64,000 nucleotides of DNA from positions 1 through 64,000 of the forward strand of contig NZ_QETF01000003.1 in the NCBI RefSeq assembly GCF_003129565.1. Reading direction: 5' to 3'. Shown here piece after piece: positions 16,155-24,787 of this stretch (position 1 is its first letter; the number at the start of each line of letters is the position of its first letter). The DNA is from Salibaculum griseiflavum. GTDB lineage: Bacteria > Pseudomonadota > Alphaproteobacteria > Rhodobacterales > Rhodobacteraceae. A model generated the notes under the pieces. It made no database searches and had not been told where the DNA came from. It worked only from the letters and a program-made list of their open reading frames with translations. A program made the translations under genes and the position numbers.

Positions 16155-17135
16155 CTAGGCCGTGCCGCGAAACCGCTGCACCAATCGATCGGCGGCCAGG
16201 GCCGGCAGAAGCTCGCCGCTGGCGACCTTGTCCTGAAGATCGTGCAGCATTCCGGCAATCTCCGTGTCCTCTTCGAGCGCGGCCAGCAGACCCGCGCGCA
16301 CTTCCTCACGGAACCAGAACATGGCCTGGGCGGCGCGGCGCTGATCCCATATCCCGTTGTCGCGGCGCCAGCGCACCAGGGCCTGCATCTGCTCCCACGC
16401 CTCCGCGATTCCGCCCGTTTCCAGCGCCGAGACGGTCAGCGCCTTGGGAAACCCATCGGGGTCCTGCGGACGGCGGCGCAACAGGCGCAGCGCCCCGGCA
16501 TAGTCCGAACAGGTGCGGATCGCCTGTCCGCGCAGCTCACCATCGGCCTTGTTCACGAGGATCATGTCGCAGGTTTCCATGATCCCGCGTTTCACGCCCT
16601 GCAATTCGTCGCCGCCCGCCGGGGCCAGCAACAACAGGAACAGGTCCGACATTTCCGCCACGGCGGTTTCCGACTGGCCCACGCCCACGGTTTCGATCAG
16701 GACCACGTCGAAGCCCGCCCCTTCACACAGCGCGATGGCCTCGCGGGTGCGGCGGGCCACACCGCCAAGCTGGCTTTGGCTGGGCGAGGGGCGGATGAAG
16801 GCCTTTGGGTCGCGCGACAGCCGTTCCATCCGGGTCTTGTCGCCCAGGATCGACCCGCCGGATCGCGCGCTGGACGGATCCACCGCGAGCACGGCAACCT
16901 TGAGGCCCTGCCCGGTCAGCATCAGGCCGAAGCTTTCGATGAAGGTGGATTTGCCGACCCCCGGCGTGCCCGACAGGCCGATGCGCAGCGCCTGACGCGA
17001 GGGATCCAGCGCCGCGAGCACCTCGGCGGCCTGGGCGCGGTGGTCCGGTCGCGCACTTTCCACCAGGGTGATGGCCCGGGCCAGGGCGCGGCGATCGCCG
17101 CGGGCGATCTTCTCTGCCAGTTCGGTCGTCTCCAT
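16155..17135 (-). CDS. meaB: Methylmalonyl-CoA mutase-associated GTPase MeaB
   Basis: A G3E-family P-loop GTPase chaperone that protects and reactivates the B12-dependent methylmalonyl-CoA mutase. The 326-residue protein has Walker A 'GLSGTPGVGKSTFIESFG' (about residues 53-70), 'AVDPSSARSGGSILGDKTRM' (switch I), 'IETVGVGQSE' (switch II) and 'LVNKAD' (G4). The ATG at 17135 fits the family N-terminus; a longer frame to 17234 is not conserved. The mutase genes are not in this window. Divergent from hrpB, 108 bases apart. Confidence 0.94.
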   Translation of the reverse strand: METTELAEKIARGDRRALARAITLVESARPDHRAQAAEVLAALDPSRQALRIGLSGTPGVGKSTFIESFGLMLTGQGLKVAVLAVDPSSARSGGSILGDKTRMERLSRDPKAFIRPSPSQSQLGGVARRTREAIALCEGAGFDVVLIETVGVGQSETAVAEMSDLFLLLLAPAGGDELQGVKRGIMETCDMILVNKADGELRGQAIRTCSDYAGALRLLRRRPQDPDGFPKALTVSALETGGIAEAWEQMQALVRWRRDNGIWDQRRAAQAMFWFREEVRAGLLAALEEDTEIAGMLHDLQDKVASGELLPALAADRLVQRFRGTA

Positions 17136-17242
17136 GGCGCATCTTGTGGCCCGGTATGGCGCCACTGTCCATAGCCGGGGGCGGTGCACTCCTTCCAAGC
17201 AAGCCCTTGACCTCGGCGCGCGGGCGGGCTGCAACTGGGCCG

Positions 17243-19651
17243 ATGCAACGCTTGCCCATTGATGATTGCCTGCCCGAGCTGATCGCCGCCCTGCGCGCCG
17301 AGGGCCGCGCCGTGCTGCAAGCGCCCCCGGGTGCGGGCAAGACCACCCGCGTGCCGCTGGCCATGCTGGAGGCCGGCCTGACCAAAGGCCGCATCGTCAT
17401 GCTGGAACCGCGCCGCCTGGCGACCCGCGCCGCGGCAGAACGGCTGGCCGAAGGGCTGGGCGAACGCCCCGGCGAAACCGTCGGCTACCGGATGCGCGGT
17501 GCGAATGCTCCCGGCAAACGGATCGAGGTCGTGACCGAGGGCATCCTGACCCGCATGATCCAGTCGGACCCGGATCTGCCCGGCATCGGCGCTGTGATCT
17601 TCGATGAATTCCACGAACGCTCGCTCAATGCCGATCTGGGCCTGGCCTTGGCGCTGGAAGCGCGCGCGGCGCTGCGCCCGGACCTGATGCTGCTGGCCAT
17701 GTCGGCGACGCTGGACGCGGGCCCGGTCGCCGACCTGATGGACAACGCGCCGGTCATTACCTCGGAAGGCCGGAGCTACCCGGTCGAGACCCGCTTTCTG
17801 GATGCACCGGTCGCCAAGGGCATACGATTGGAAACCGCAACGGCGCGTCTGATCGAGAAAGCGACGTCCGAGACAGAGGGCGGCGTTCTGGTTTTCCTGC
17901 CCGGCGAGGGGGAAATCCGGCGGACGGCAGCGCAGCTCTCCATGCCCGGCGATTGCCAGGTGCGACCGCTCTACGGCGCCCTGCCCTTTGCCAAGCAGCG
18001 CGCAGCCATCGCCCCGACTGTCTCAGGTCGCAAGGTCGTGCTGGCCACCTCGATCGCCGAAACCTCGCTGACAATCGAAGATATCCGCGTGGTGGTGGAT
18101 GCGGGGCGCGCGCGGCGGGCCCGGTTCGATCCCGGCTCTGGCATGTCCCGGCTGGTGACAGAGCCGGTCAGCCGCGCCGAAGCGACCCAGCGGGCGGGAC
18201 GCGCCGGGCGCGTGGCCGAGGGGGTGTGCTACAAGCTTTGGACGAAGGGGGCCGATGGCGCCCTGCCGGCCTTTGCCCCGCCCGAGATCGAGGCCGCTGA
18301 CCTGGCCGGGCTGGCACTGGAACTGGCGGTCTGGGGCAGCGCCGATCTGCCGTTTCTGACCCCGCCGCCAGAGGCCGCGCTGGACGAGGCGAAGGCCCTG
18401 CTGCGAAGCCTCGGCGCGCTGGATAGCGAGGATCGGGTCACCCCCCATGGCCGCGAGCTGGCCCGGACGCCCCTGCATCCAAGGCTGGCCCATATGCTGC
18501 AGGTGGCCGGAAAGGACGCGGCACCACTGGCCGCGCTGCTGGCAGAGCGCGACATCCTGCGCGGCGCGCCGGCGGATCTGTCGTTGCGGCTGGCTGCCCT
18601 CAAGGGGCGCTATGACGGCCCCGGAGAGGTCAATCTTCCTGCCCGCGACCGTGCGCGCGCCGAGGCGAAGCGACTGGCCAAGGGGGCAGCGCAGGCCACA
18701 CAGCTGAGCCCCGCCCAAATGGCCGCGCTGGCCTACCCCGACCGTGTCGGGATGCGCCGAGCGGGCGATGCGCCGCGCTATGTCCTGTCGGGCGGCAAGG
18801 GCGCCGTTCTGGACACCGAGGATCCGCTAGCCGGTCAGCGCTTGCTGGTGGTTACCGACACGGATGGCAACCCGCGCGAAGCCCGTATACGCGCCGCCCT
18901 TCCCCTTACGGAAGCGGAGTTGCGCGAGGTGTATGGAGACCGGATCGCGTGGCAGGAAAGCTGCAGCTGGTCCCGCCGCGACGGTCGGGTTCAGACACGG
19001 CGACAGGAGGTCTATGGCGCGCTTGTCCTGGATGACCGCCGATGGCCCGATGCCCCGCCCGAAGCCGTGGCCCGCGCCATGCTGGAGGGCATCCGAGAGC
19101 TCGGCTTGCACCTGTCGCCCGCCGCCGAGCGTTTTCGCACCCGCGTGATGCTGCTGCGCGCGCAGGACGACAGCCTGCCGGACATGTCGGACGCGGCGCT
19201 TTTGGCTGGGCTGGACAATTGGCTTCTTCCGCACCTTGCGGATGTGCGCAGTGCCGGCGACTGGAAAGCATTCGACAAACTGCCCGCCCTTCAGGCAATG
19301 CTGGATTGGCCCCAGCGCAGCCGATTGGACAGCGAGGTGCCCGGTCACTTCACAACGCCGTTGGGGCGCAAGGTGCCGATCGACTACAGCGGCGCGGCAC
19401 CCGAGATTTCCCTGCGCCTGCAGGAGATGTTCGGCCAGACCACCCACCCGCAAGTGGCCGGGCGCCCCCTGCGCGTGACCCTGCTGTCGCCCGCCGGACG
19501 GCCGGTGCAGACCACCATGGATTTGCCGGGATTCTGGGCAAGCTCCTATGCCGACGTGCGCAAGGACATGCGCGGACGCTATCCCAAGCACCCCTGGCCC
19601 GAGGACCCGACACAAGCAGATCCAACCTTGCGCGCCAAGCGGAAGCGATAG
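17243..19651 (+). CDS. hrpB: ATP-dependent helicase HrpB
   Basis: An 802-residue DEAH/RHA-type RNA helicase. Motifs in order: Walker A 'QAPPGAGKTTRVPLAMLE' (about residues 27-44), 'LEPRRLATRAAAERLA', DEAH-box variant 'DEFHERS' (Walker B), 'SATLDAG', 'LATSIAETSLTIEDIRVVVD', and 'QRAGRAGRVAEGVCYKLW' (motif VI). The HrpB-specific C-terminal domain follows. The physiological substrate of HrpB is poorly defined. The ATG at 17243 gives the usual N-terminus; upstream codons overlap the meaB start region. Convergent with gnd across a palindromic cassette. Confidence 0.95.
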   Translation: MQRLPIDDCLPELIAALRAEGRAVLQAPPGAGKTTRVPLAMLEAGLTKGRIVMLEPRRLATRAAAERLAEGLGERPGETVGYRMRGANAPGKRIEVVTEGILTRMIQSDPDLPGIGAVIFDEFHERSLNADLGLALALEARAALRPDLMLLAMSATLDAGPVADLMDNAPVITSEGRSYPVETRFLDAPVAKGIRLETATARLIEKATSETEGGVLVFLPGEGEIRRTAAQLSMPGDCQVRPLYGALPFAKQRAAIAPTVSGRKVVLATSIAETSLTIEDIRVVVDAGRARRARFDPGSGMSRLVTEPVSRAEATQRAGRAGRVAEGVCYKLWTKGADGALPAFAPPEIEAADLAGLALELAVWGSADLPFLTPPPEAALDEAKALLRSLGALDSEDRVTPHGRELARTPLHPRLAHMLQVAGKDAAPLAALLAERDILRGAPADLSLRLAALKGRYDGPGEVNLPARDRARAEAKRLAKGAAQATQLSPAQMAALAYPDRVGMRRAGDAPRYVLSGGKGAVLDTEDPLAGQRLLVVTDTDGNPREARIRAALPLTEAELREVYGDRIAWQESCSWSRRDGRVQTRRQEVYGALVLDDRRWPDAPPEAVARAMLEGIRELGLHLSPAAERFRTRVMLLRAQDDSLPDMSDAALLAGLDNWLLPHLADVRSAGDWKAFDKLPALQAMLDWPQRSRLDSEVPGHFTTPLGRKVPIDYSGAAPEISLRLQEMFGQTTHPQVAGRPLRVTLLSPAGRPVQTTMDLPGFWASSYADVRKDMRGRYPKHPWPEDPTQADPTLRAKRKR

Positions 19652-19653
19652 CC

Positions 19654-19730
19654 GGGGGCTCTGCCCCCGTCGGCCCGGTGGGCCGACTCCCCCGCGGTAT
19701 TTTCGACCCAAAGAAGTCGGGGGCGCGTTA
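19654..19730. repeat. Palindromic intergenic cassette, probably a bidirectional terminator
   Basis: Two adjacent perfect hairpins, GGGGGC-TCT-GCCCCC (19654-19668) and GTCGGCCC-GGT-GGGCCGAC (19669-19687), are followed by a third long-range pairing of CCCCC near 19690 with GGGGG near 19720 around 'TATTTTCGACCCAAAGAAG'. Cassettes of this appearance are, from memory, scattered through Rhodobacterales intergenic regions. It sits between the convergent hrpB and gnd genes. Confidence 0.6.
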
Positions 19731-19744
19731 ACCTTGATTTGGGG

Positions 19745-21151
19745 TTACCGCCACCAGGGGCCGTGGCGATCTTTGCCGCCATCGACCCGTTCGAACCCGT
19801 GCATGCCGAAGAAATCGCGCTGGGCCTGGATCAGATCGGTGGTGCCACGGGCGCGGGTCATCGTATCGAGGAAGCCCAGCGCCGCGGCGAGAGCGGGCAC
19901 AGGGTGGCCGGCTTCCATGGCGCGGGCAACCACAGAGCGCAGGGCGGTCAGGCTGTCTTTCAACATGGGTTTGAAAGCCGGGGCAAAGATCAGCTGATCA
20001 TGGGGTGGCGCCCCGCGAAAGGCCTCGGCGATGTCATCGAGCAGGGCCGAGCGGATGATGCAGCCCGCGCGCCAGATTTCGGCGATACGGGCGGGATCAA
20101 GCGACCACTCGAATTCCTCGGAGGCGGCCAGAAGGATACGGAACCCCTGCGCATAGGCGATGATCCGGCCGGCCAGAAGCGCCTGTTCCATCTGTGCCTC
20201 GGTCAGGTTGACCGGGTCCGGTTCGCTGTCGAAAAGGGCCTCGCCGGTCTCCCTCAATGGTTTTTCGGCCGACCAGCTGCGCGCGGCGACGGCCGCCTCG
20301 ACCGTCGTGGCGGACTGGCCCATCTTCACCGCTTCGATCACGGTCCAGCGGCCTGTCCCTTTCTGGCCAGCCATGTCGAGGATCGCGTCCACTGCCGGGA
20401 CGCCTGGCGCATCCTCTGCCTGAAGCACCTTGCCGGTGATTTCCACAAGGTAGCTTTTCAGAGACCCGTTATCCCAGGTTTCGAATGTCCTGCCGATCGC
20501 GCCGGGCGGCTGATCCATGCCATACCGCATAAGGCCGTAGATTTCCGCGATCATCTGCATGTCGGCATATTCGATGCCGTTATGGACCGTCTTGACGAAA
20601 TGGCCGGCCCCGTCAGGTCCGAGATGCGCAGCGCAAGGTTGGCCCTCATATTTGGCCGAAATGGCCTCGATCACGGGGCGGATCGCTGTCCAGGCGTCCG
20701 TCGTGCCGCCCACCATGATCGATGGGCCATTTCGCGCGCCCTCTTCGCCGCCGGACACGCCCATGCCGATATAGGTCAGGCCCGCCGCCTCGACCGACCT
20801 GGTGCGCCGGCGGGTATCATTGAAATCGCCGTTGCCGGCATCAATGATCGTGTCGCCCTTGTCGAGCAGCGGCATCAGCCGCTCGATGGTCGCGTCGACC
20901 GGTCCACCGGCCGGCACCATCAGGATGATCGCACGGGGGGCTGGCATTTGCCGGACCATCGCTTCCAGATCATGATGGGGGCTGAGCGCATCGGCAAGCC
21001 CGGCCTGTTCCGCCTCGTCCCGAAACGCATCGACCACGTCATCGCTGCGGTTCGAGACATGCAGGCCGAAGCCCTTTTCAAGGATATTGAGCGCCAGCGC
21101 GCTGCCCATGGTGCCAAGCCCGTAGAGGCCAAGTGTCGCGATGTCGGTCAT
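19745..21151 (-). CDS. gnd: 6-phosphogluconate dehydrogenase, decarboxylating
   Basis: Oxidatively decarboxylates 6-phosphogluconate to ribulose 5-phosphate, making NADPH, in the pentose phosphate pathway. The 468 residues match the long, dimeric, NADP-dependent form. Seen: Rossmann motif 'LGLYGLGTMGSALALNI', 'GMGVSGGEEGARNGPSIM', and 'HFVKTVHNGIEYADMQ' with the catalytic Lys near residue 182. It is divergent from a Nudix gene across about 108 AT-rich bases that should hold both promoters. Convergent with hrpB. Confidence 0.96.
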   Translation of the reverse strand: MTDIATLGLYGLGTMGSALALNILEKGFGLHVSNRSDDVVDAFRDEAEQAGLADALSPHHDLEAMVRQMPAPRAIILMVPAGGPVDATIERLMPLLDKGDTIIDAGNGDFNDTRRRTRSVEAAGLTYIGMGVSGGEEGARNGPSIMVGGTTDAWTAIRPVIEAISAKYEGQPCAAHLGPDGAGHFVKTVHNGIEYADMQMIAEIYGLMRYGMDQPPGAIGRTFETWDNGSLKSYLVEITGKVLQAEDAPGVPAVDAILDMAGQKGTGRWTVIEAVKMGQSATTVEAAVAARSWSAEKPLRETGEALFDSEPDPVNLTEAQMEQALLAGRIIAYAQGFRILLAASEEFEWSLDPARIAEIWRAGCIIRSALLDDIAEAFRGAPPHDQLIFAPAFKPMLKDSLTALRSVVARAMEAGHPVPALAAALGFLDTMTRARGTTDLIQAQRDFFGMHGFERVDGGKDRHGPWWR

Positions 21152-21259
21152 GTCGATTTCCCTGGCAGGCCCTGCATGGGCGGCGGCCCCTGATTTGCGT
21201 GTTCTTATTAACTTGTTTATAAGAGGCGACTAATAAAAAGAAAATCGGCAGGCATCTTA

Positions 21260-21733
21260 ATGACTTTTGAAAGCCTTACACACTTGCGCGACTACGTTGC
21301 GCCGCTCTTTCGACGCCCGAACGCGGTGCAGGTGGCCGCGCTGTGCCATCGCACCGGCGCATCGGGCCCCGAGGTGCTGTTGGTGAAGAGCAGTTCCGGC
21401 CGCTGGATCCTGCCCAAGGGTTGGCCGATGGAAGGCACGGATGGCGCCGGCACGGCTTTGACCGAAGCGTGGGAAGAAGCGGGCGTGAAGCGCGGCAAGG
21501 CCGAAAACAAGGCAATCGGCACCTTCCAGACCGTGAAAGTCCTGGAGACCGGGCCGGACGTGCCGTGCACAACCTATGTCTACCCGATCGAGGTCCGCAA
21601 ACTGGCCGATGACTATCCCGAAGCCGTTGAGCGGGAACGCAAATGGCTGCCAGTCTCGGAAGCCCGCGCCGTGATCGACGATTCCGGGCTGCGTGAGATT
21701 CTCGACCTGTTCGAACGCAGGAACGCGGCTTGA
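21260..21733 (+). CDS. Nudix hydrolase, diphosphoinositol-phosphatase-like
   Basis: A 157-residue Nudix protein that would hydrolyse nucleoside or inositol diphosphate derivatives with Mg2+. 'WILPKGWPMEG' precedes the Nudix box, whose core is 'ALTEAWEEAGV'; the usual REUXEEXGU motif has Thr instead of Arg at its start, while the glutamates that bind metal are kept. 'KGWP' before the box is typical of the DIPP subgroup. A paralogue with the same substitution lies at 51180. Followed 109 bases later by the phosphate transporter gene. Confidence 0.85.
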   Translation: MTFESLTHLRDYVAPLFRRPNAVQVAALCHRTGASGPEVLLVKSSSGRWILPKGWPMEGTDGAGTALTEAWEEAGVKRGKAENKAIGTFQTVKVLETGPDVPCTTYVYPIEVRKLADDYPEAVERERKWLPVSEARAVIDDSGLREILDLFERRNAA

Positions 21734-21789
21734 TCACAGGCCCGATTGCATCGCGGAGCGCGATGCACTACCCCGCGCCATAGCAGAAA

Positions 21790-21807
21790 TGTAACAGTTT
21801 TGTGACA
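21790..21807 (+). promoter_or_regulatory. Candidate Pho box upstream of the phosphate transporter
   Basis: Two 7-base direct repeats, TGTAACA (21790-21796) and TGTGACA (21801-21807), are separated by 4 AT-rich bases, giving the 11-bp period of PhoB-binding sites. It lies 35 bases before the transporter ATG. Control by PhoB is inferred. Confidence 0.5.
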
Positions 21808-21842
21808 CGTGGCCGACACCGCGTGGCACGGGGGACGCGGAC

Positions 21843-23312
21843 ATGGCCGACGACAAGACCCAATGGACAACCCTGGACAAGGATCTGGGGCGGATCAGCC
21901 AGCTTGAATACGCGTCCAACTACGTCGCTCGGCCGATGGTCGGGCTTGGCATCGCGTTGGCCTTCATGGTGGTCGTCGGATTGCTGGCCGGGTTCCTCTG
22001 GGGCGGGCAGCCGACATCGCTGGTCATCGTCGCGGCCGCGATCTTCGGGGCCTATATGGCGATCAATATCGGTGCCAATGACGTGGCCAACAACATGGGG
22101 CCGGCGGTGGGCGCAAACGCCCTGACAATGGGCGGCGCCATCGTCATCGCGGCGCTTTTCGAAAGCGCCGGGGCGCTGCTGGCGGGCGGCGATGTGGTTT
22201 CGACCATTTCCAAGGGGATCATCACGCCGGACAGCCTGGCCGATTCCACCGTTTTCATCTGGGCGATGATGGCGGCGCTGATCTCTTCGGCACTCTGGGT
22301 GAACCTGGCGACCTGGGTGGGTGCGCCCGTCTCCACGACCCATTCCGTGGTGGGCGGGGTCATGGGGGCGGGGATCGCGGCCGCCGGCATCACGGCGGTC
22401 AACTGGCCCACCATGGGCGCGATCGCCGCCAGCTGGGTCATTTCCCCGGTCCTGGGGGGTGTGATCGCTGCCGGTTTCCTGGCCTTCATCAAGGCCAATA
22501 TCATATACCAGGACGACAAGATCGCCGCCGCGCGGCGCTGGGTTCCAGTGCTGATCGCGATCATGGCCGGGGCCTTTGCCGCGTATCTGTCGGTGAAGGG
22601 GCTGAAGCGGATCATCGAGCTGGATATCGGCACGGCACTTCTGATCGGGCTGGCCGTCGGCGCGGTAGCCTATGTGATCGCCGCCCCGTTGATCCGTCGC
22701 CAGTCCGAGGGGATGGAGAACCGCAACAAGTCGCTCAAGGCGCTGTTCGCCCTGCCCCTCGTCTTTTCCGCCGCGCTGCTCAGCTTTGCCCATGGTGCCA
22801 ATGACGTGGCCAATGCGGTGGGGCCGCTGGCCGCCATCGTCCATGCCGAGGAGTTTGGCGAATTCGCCGGCAAGGTCAGCATCCCGACATGGATCATGGT
22901 GATCGGCGCGTTCGGGATTTCCTTCGGCCTCGTCCTGTTCGGCCCAAAGCTGATCCGCATGGTCGGCAGCCAGATCACCAAACTCAACCCGATGCGGGCC
23001 TATTGCGTGGCGTTGTCCGCGGCGATCACGGTGATCGTGGCCAGCTGGCTGGGCCTGCCGGTGAGTTCGACGCATATCGCCGTCGGCGCGGTCTTCGGCG
23101 TCGGGTTCTACCGGGAATGGCATCACGAACGACGCGCCCGTGACCGGGGCGCGGCCAATGGTGTACGGCTGCCGGTCGAGGAAAGGCGCCGGCGCAAGCT
23201 GGTCCGCCGGTCACATTTCATGACCATCGTGGCGGCCTGGGTGATTACCGTGCCCGCAGCGGCGCTGTTGTCCGGCCTGATCTTCCTGGGACTCTCGTCG
23301 GTCGTCTTCTGA
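21843..23312 (+). CDS. pit: Inorganic phosphate transporter, PiT family
   Basis: A 489-residue inner-membrane permease for low-affinity phosphate (metal-phosphate) uptake by the PiT family. The duplicated signature is clear: 'GANDVANNMGPAVGA' near residue 78 and 'GANDVANAVGPLAA' near residue 315. Multiple hydrophobic helices flank a cytoplasmic loop with 'KRIIELD' and 'RRQSEGMENRNKSLK'. The N-terminal extension before the first helix is longer than in E. coli PitA. A Pho-box-like repeat precedes it. Convergent with argF, nine bases apart. Confidence 0.93.
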   Translation: MADDKTQWTTLDKDLGRISQLEYASNYVARPMVGLGIALAFMVVVGLLAGFLWGGQPTSLVIVAAAIFGAYMAINIGANDVANNMGPAVGANALTMGGAIVIAALFESAGALLAGGDVVSTISKGIITPDSLADSTVFIWAMMAALISSALWVNLATWVGAPVSTTHSVVGGVMGAGIAAAGITAVNWPTMGAIAASWVISPVLGGVIAAGFLAFIKANIIYQDDKIAAARRWVPVLIAIMAGAFAAYLSVKGLKRIIELDIGTALLIGLAVGAVAYVIAAPLIRRQSEGMENRNKSLKALFALPLVFSAALLSFAHGANDVANAVGPLAAIVHAEEFGEFAGKVSIPTWIMVIGAFGISFGLVLFGPKLIRMVGSQITKLNPMRAYCVALSAAITVIVASWLGLPVSSTHIAVGAVFGVGFYREWHHERRARDRGAANGVRLPVEERRRRKLVRRSHFMTIVAAWVITVPAAALLSGLIFLGLSSVVF

Positions 23313-23321
23313 CCAGAGAGA

Positions 23322-24248
23322 TCATACGCCCAGGCAGTGCCGCATGATCGCCTTCTGCGCATGCAGGCGGTTTTCGGCCTCGTCCCAGATGACGGAATGC
23401 GGGCCATCCATGACCTCGGAGGTGGCCTCATCATCGCGATGGGCCGGCAGGCAATGCATGAACAACGCATCCGGGTTGGCCTGGGCCATCAGTTCGGCAT
23501 TGACCTGGTAGCCGCGCAGCTGGTTGTGGCGGCGTTCGCGGGCCGATTGCGGATCATGCATGCTGACCCATGTATCGGTCACGACGAGATCGGCACCCTG
23601 AACGGCCTTGTGGGGATCCCGTTCGATCTCGACCTTGACGCCCTTGGCACGGGCCTCTTCAACGAAAACCTGCTCGGGGTCCAGCGGTTCCGGCCCGGTG
23701 AAGGTCAGATCGAAGCCGAACTGCCCTGCGGCGTGAATGAAGCTGGCGCAGACATTGTTGCCGTCACCGGACCACACAACCTTCTTGCCCGCGATGGGGC
23801 CGCGATGTTCCTCGTAGGTCAGAACGTCGGCCATGATCTGGCAGGGATGGCTGCGGTCGGTCAGGCCGTTGATTACCGGCACATCGGCATATTCGGCCAT
23901 TTCCAGCAGGGTCTGTTCTTCGAAGGTGCGGATCATGATCAGGTCGACATAGCGCGACAGCACGCGGGCGGTGTCGGCAATGGTTTCACCATGGCCCAAC
24001 TGCATGTCGGACCCCGAAAGAACCATGGTCTCGCCGCCCATCTGGCGCACCCCCACATCGAAGGAAATGCGCGTCCGGGTCGAGGGTTTCTCGAAAATCA
24101 GCGCCACCATATGCCCGGCCAGCGGGGTCTGGTCATCGGCCATGCCCTTGGGGCGGCCATTGCGGCTGCTCTTCATGGCGGCGGCGCTGTCGATGATCTG
24201 CCGCAGCTCGGCGGCGCTTGTCTTGTTGATGTCGAGGAAGTGGGTCAT
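23322..24248 (-). CDS. argF: Ornithine carbamoyltransferase
   Basis: Makes citrulline from ornithine and carbamoyl phosphate in arginine synthesis, as a cytosolic trimer. The 308 residues are the usual length. Seen: carbamoyl-phosphate loop '[19 protein letters not shown]', 'HPCQIMAD', 'DTWVSM' and the ornithine-binding 'FMHCLPAHR'. It is the last gene of a leftward argD-GNAT-argF set, 56 bases after the GNAT gene, so three genes probably form one operon. Confidence 0.96.
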   Translation of the reverse strand: MTHFLDINKTSAAELRQIIDSAAAMKSSRNGRPKGMADDQTPLAGHMVALIFEKPSTRTRISFDVGVRQMGGETMVLSGSDMQLGHGETIADTARVLSRYVDLIMIRTFEEQTLLEMAEYADVPVINGLTDRSHPCQIMADVLTYEEHRGPIAGKKVVWSGDGNNVCASFIHAAGQFGFDLTFTGPEPLDPEQVFVEEARAKGVKVEIERDPHKAVQGADLVVTDTWVSMHDPQSARERRHNQLRGYQVNAELMAQANPDALFMHCLPAHRDDEATSEVMDGPHSVIWDEAENRLHAQKAIMRHCLGV

Positions 24249-24304
24249 GTCAGTCTGCTTTGTTCTGTGGCTGGCAAAGCCAGGCGTTAGGGGGCGGCGT
24301 CGCG

Positions 24305-24787
24305 TCAGGGATGGATCATCACCTGCACCGGATCACCGTCTTCGCAGGGGGTGATTTTCAAGGGGCGGAACCCGGCCCGGCGATAGGCCGCGATGGCGCG
24401 GGCATTGGCGGGGTCGGGATCTGTCAGGACGACCGGCGCGTATCGTCGAAGCTCTGCCAGACGTGCCGCGATATAGCCGGCCCCGTGCCCCTGCCCCAGG
24501 TAAGCCGGATCACCGAGGAACGTGTCGATTGCGCGCGCCGCGGGGTCCTGCCCGGCATATTGCGGCGCGCCGAAGGCATGGGCGTTGTAATCCTGGATAA
24601 AGGCGAAGGGCGTGCCGTCATGGCAGACGATGCGCATGTCCACGATGTCCTTGTCCAAAACGTCTTCGACCAGCCGCGCCTCGGTCGCGCTGTCGCCCCA
24701 CCAACCCTCAATATGCGGCGCATCGAGCCACGCCTTGAACATCGGCAGGTCATCACGCGTGATCGGTCTGAAGCTGTAGTCACTCAT
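24305..24787 (-). CDS. GNAT acetyltransferase, AAC(6')-like
   Basis: A 160-residue Gcn5-related N-acetyltransferase. The acetyl-CoA pyrophosphate loop is '[15 protein letters not shown]', and '[18 protein letters not shown]' is the typical C-terminal part. The overall pattern ('[20 protein letters not shown]', 'WWGD') resembles aminoglycoside 6'-acetyltransferase relatives, but chromosomal members need not give resistance. It starts at the ATG at 24787, eight bases inside the argD 3' end, and lies between two arginine genes; a role linked to arginine metabolism is possible but unsupported by sequence. Confidence 0.85.
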   Translation of the reverse strand: MSDYSFRPITRDDLPMFKAWLDAPHIEGWWGDSATEARLVEDVLDKDIVDMRIVCHDGTPFAFIQDYNAHAFGAPQYAGQDPAARAIDTFLGDPAYLGQGHGAGYIAARLAELRRYAPVVLTDPDPANARAIAAYRRAGFRPLKITPCEDGDPVQVMIHP

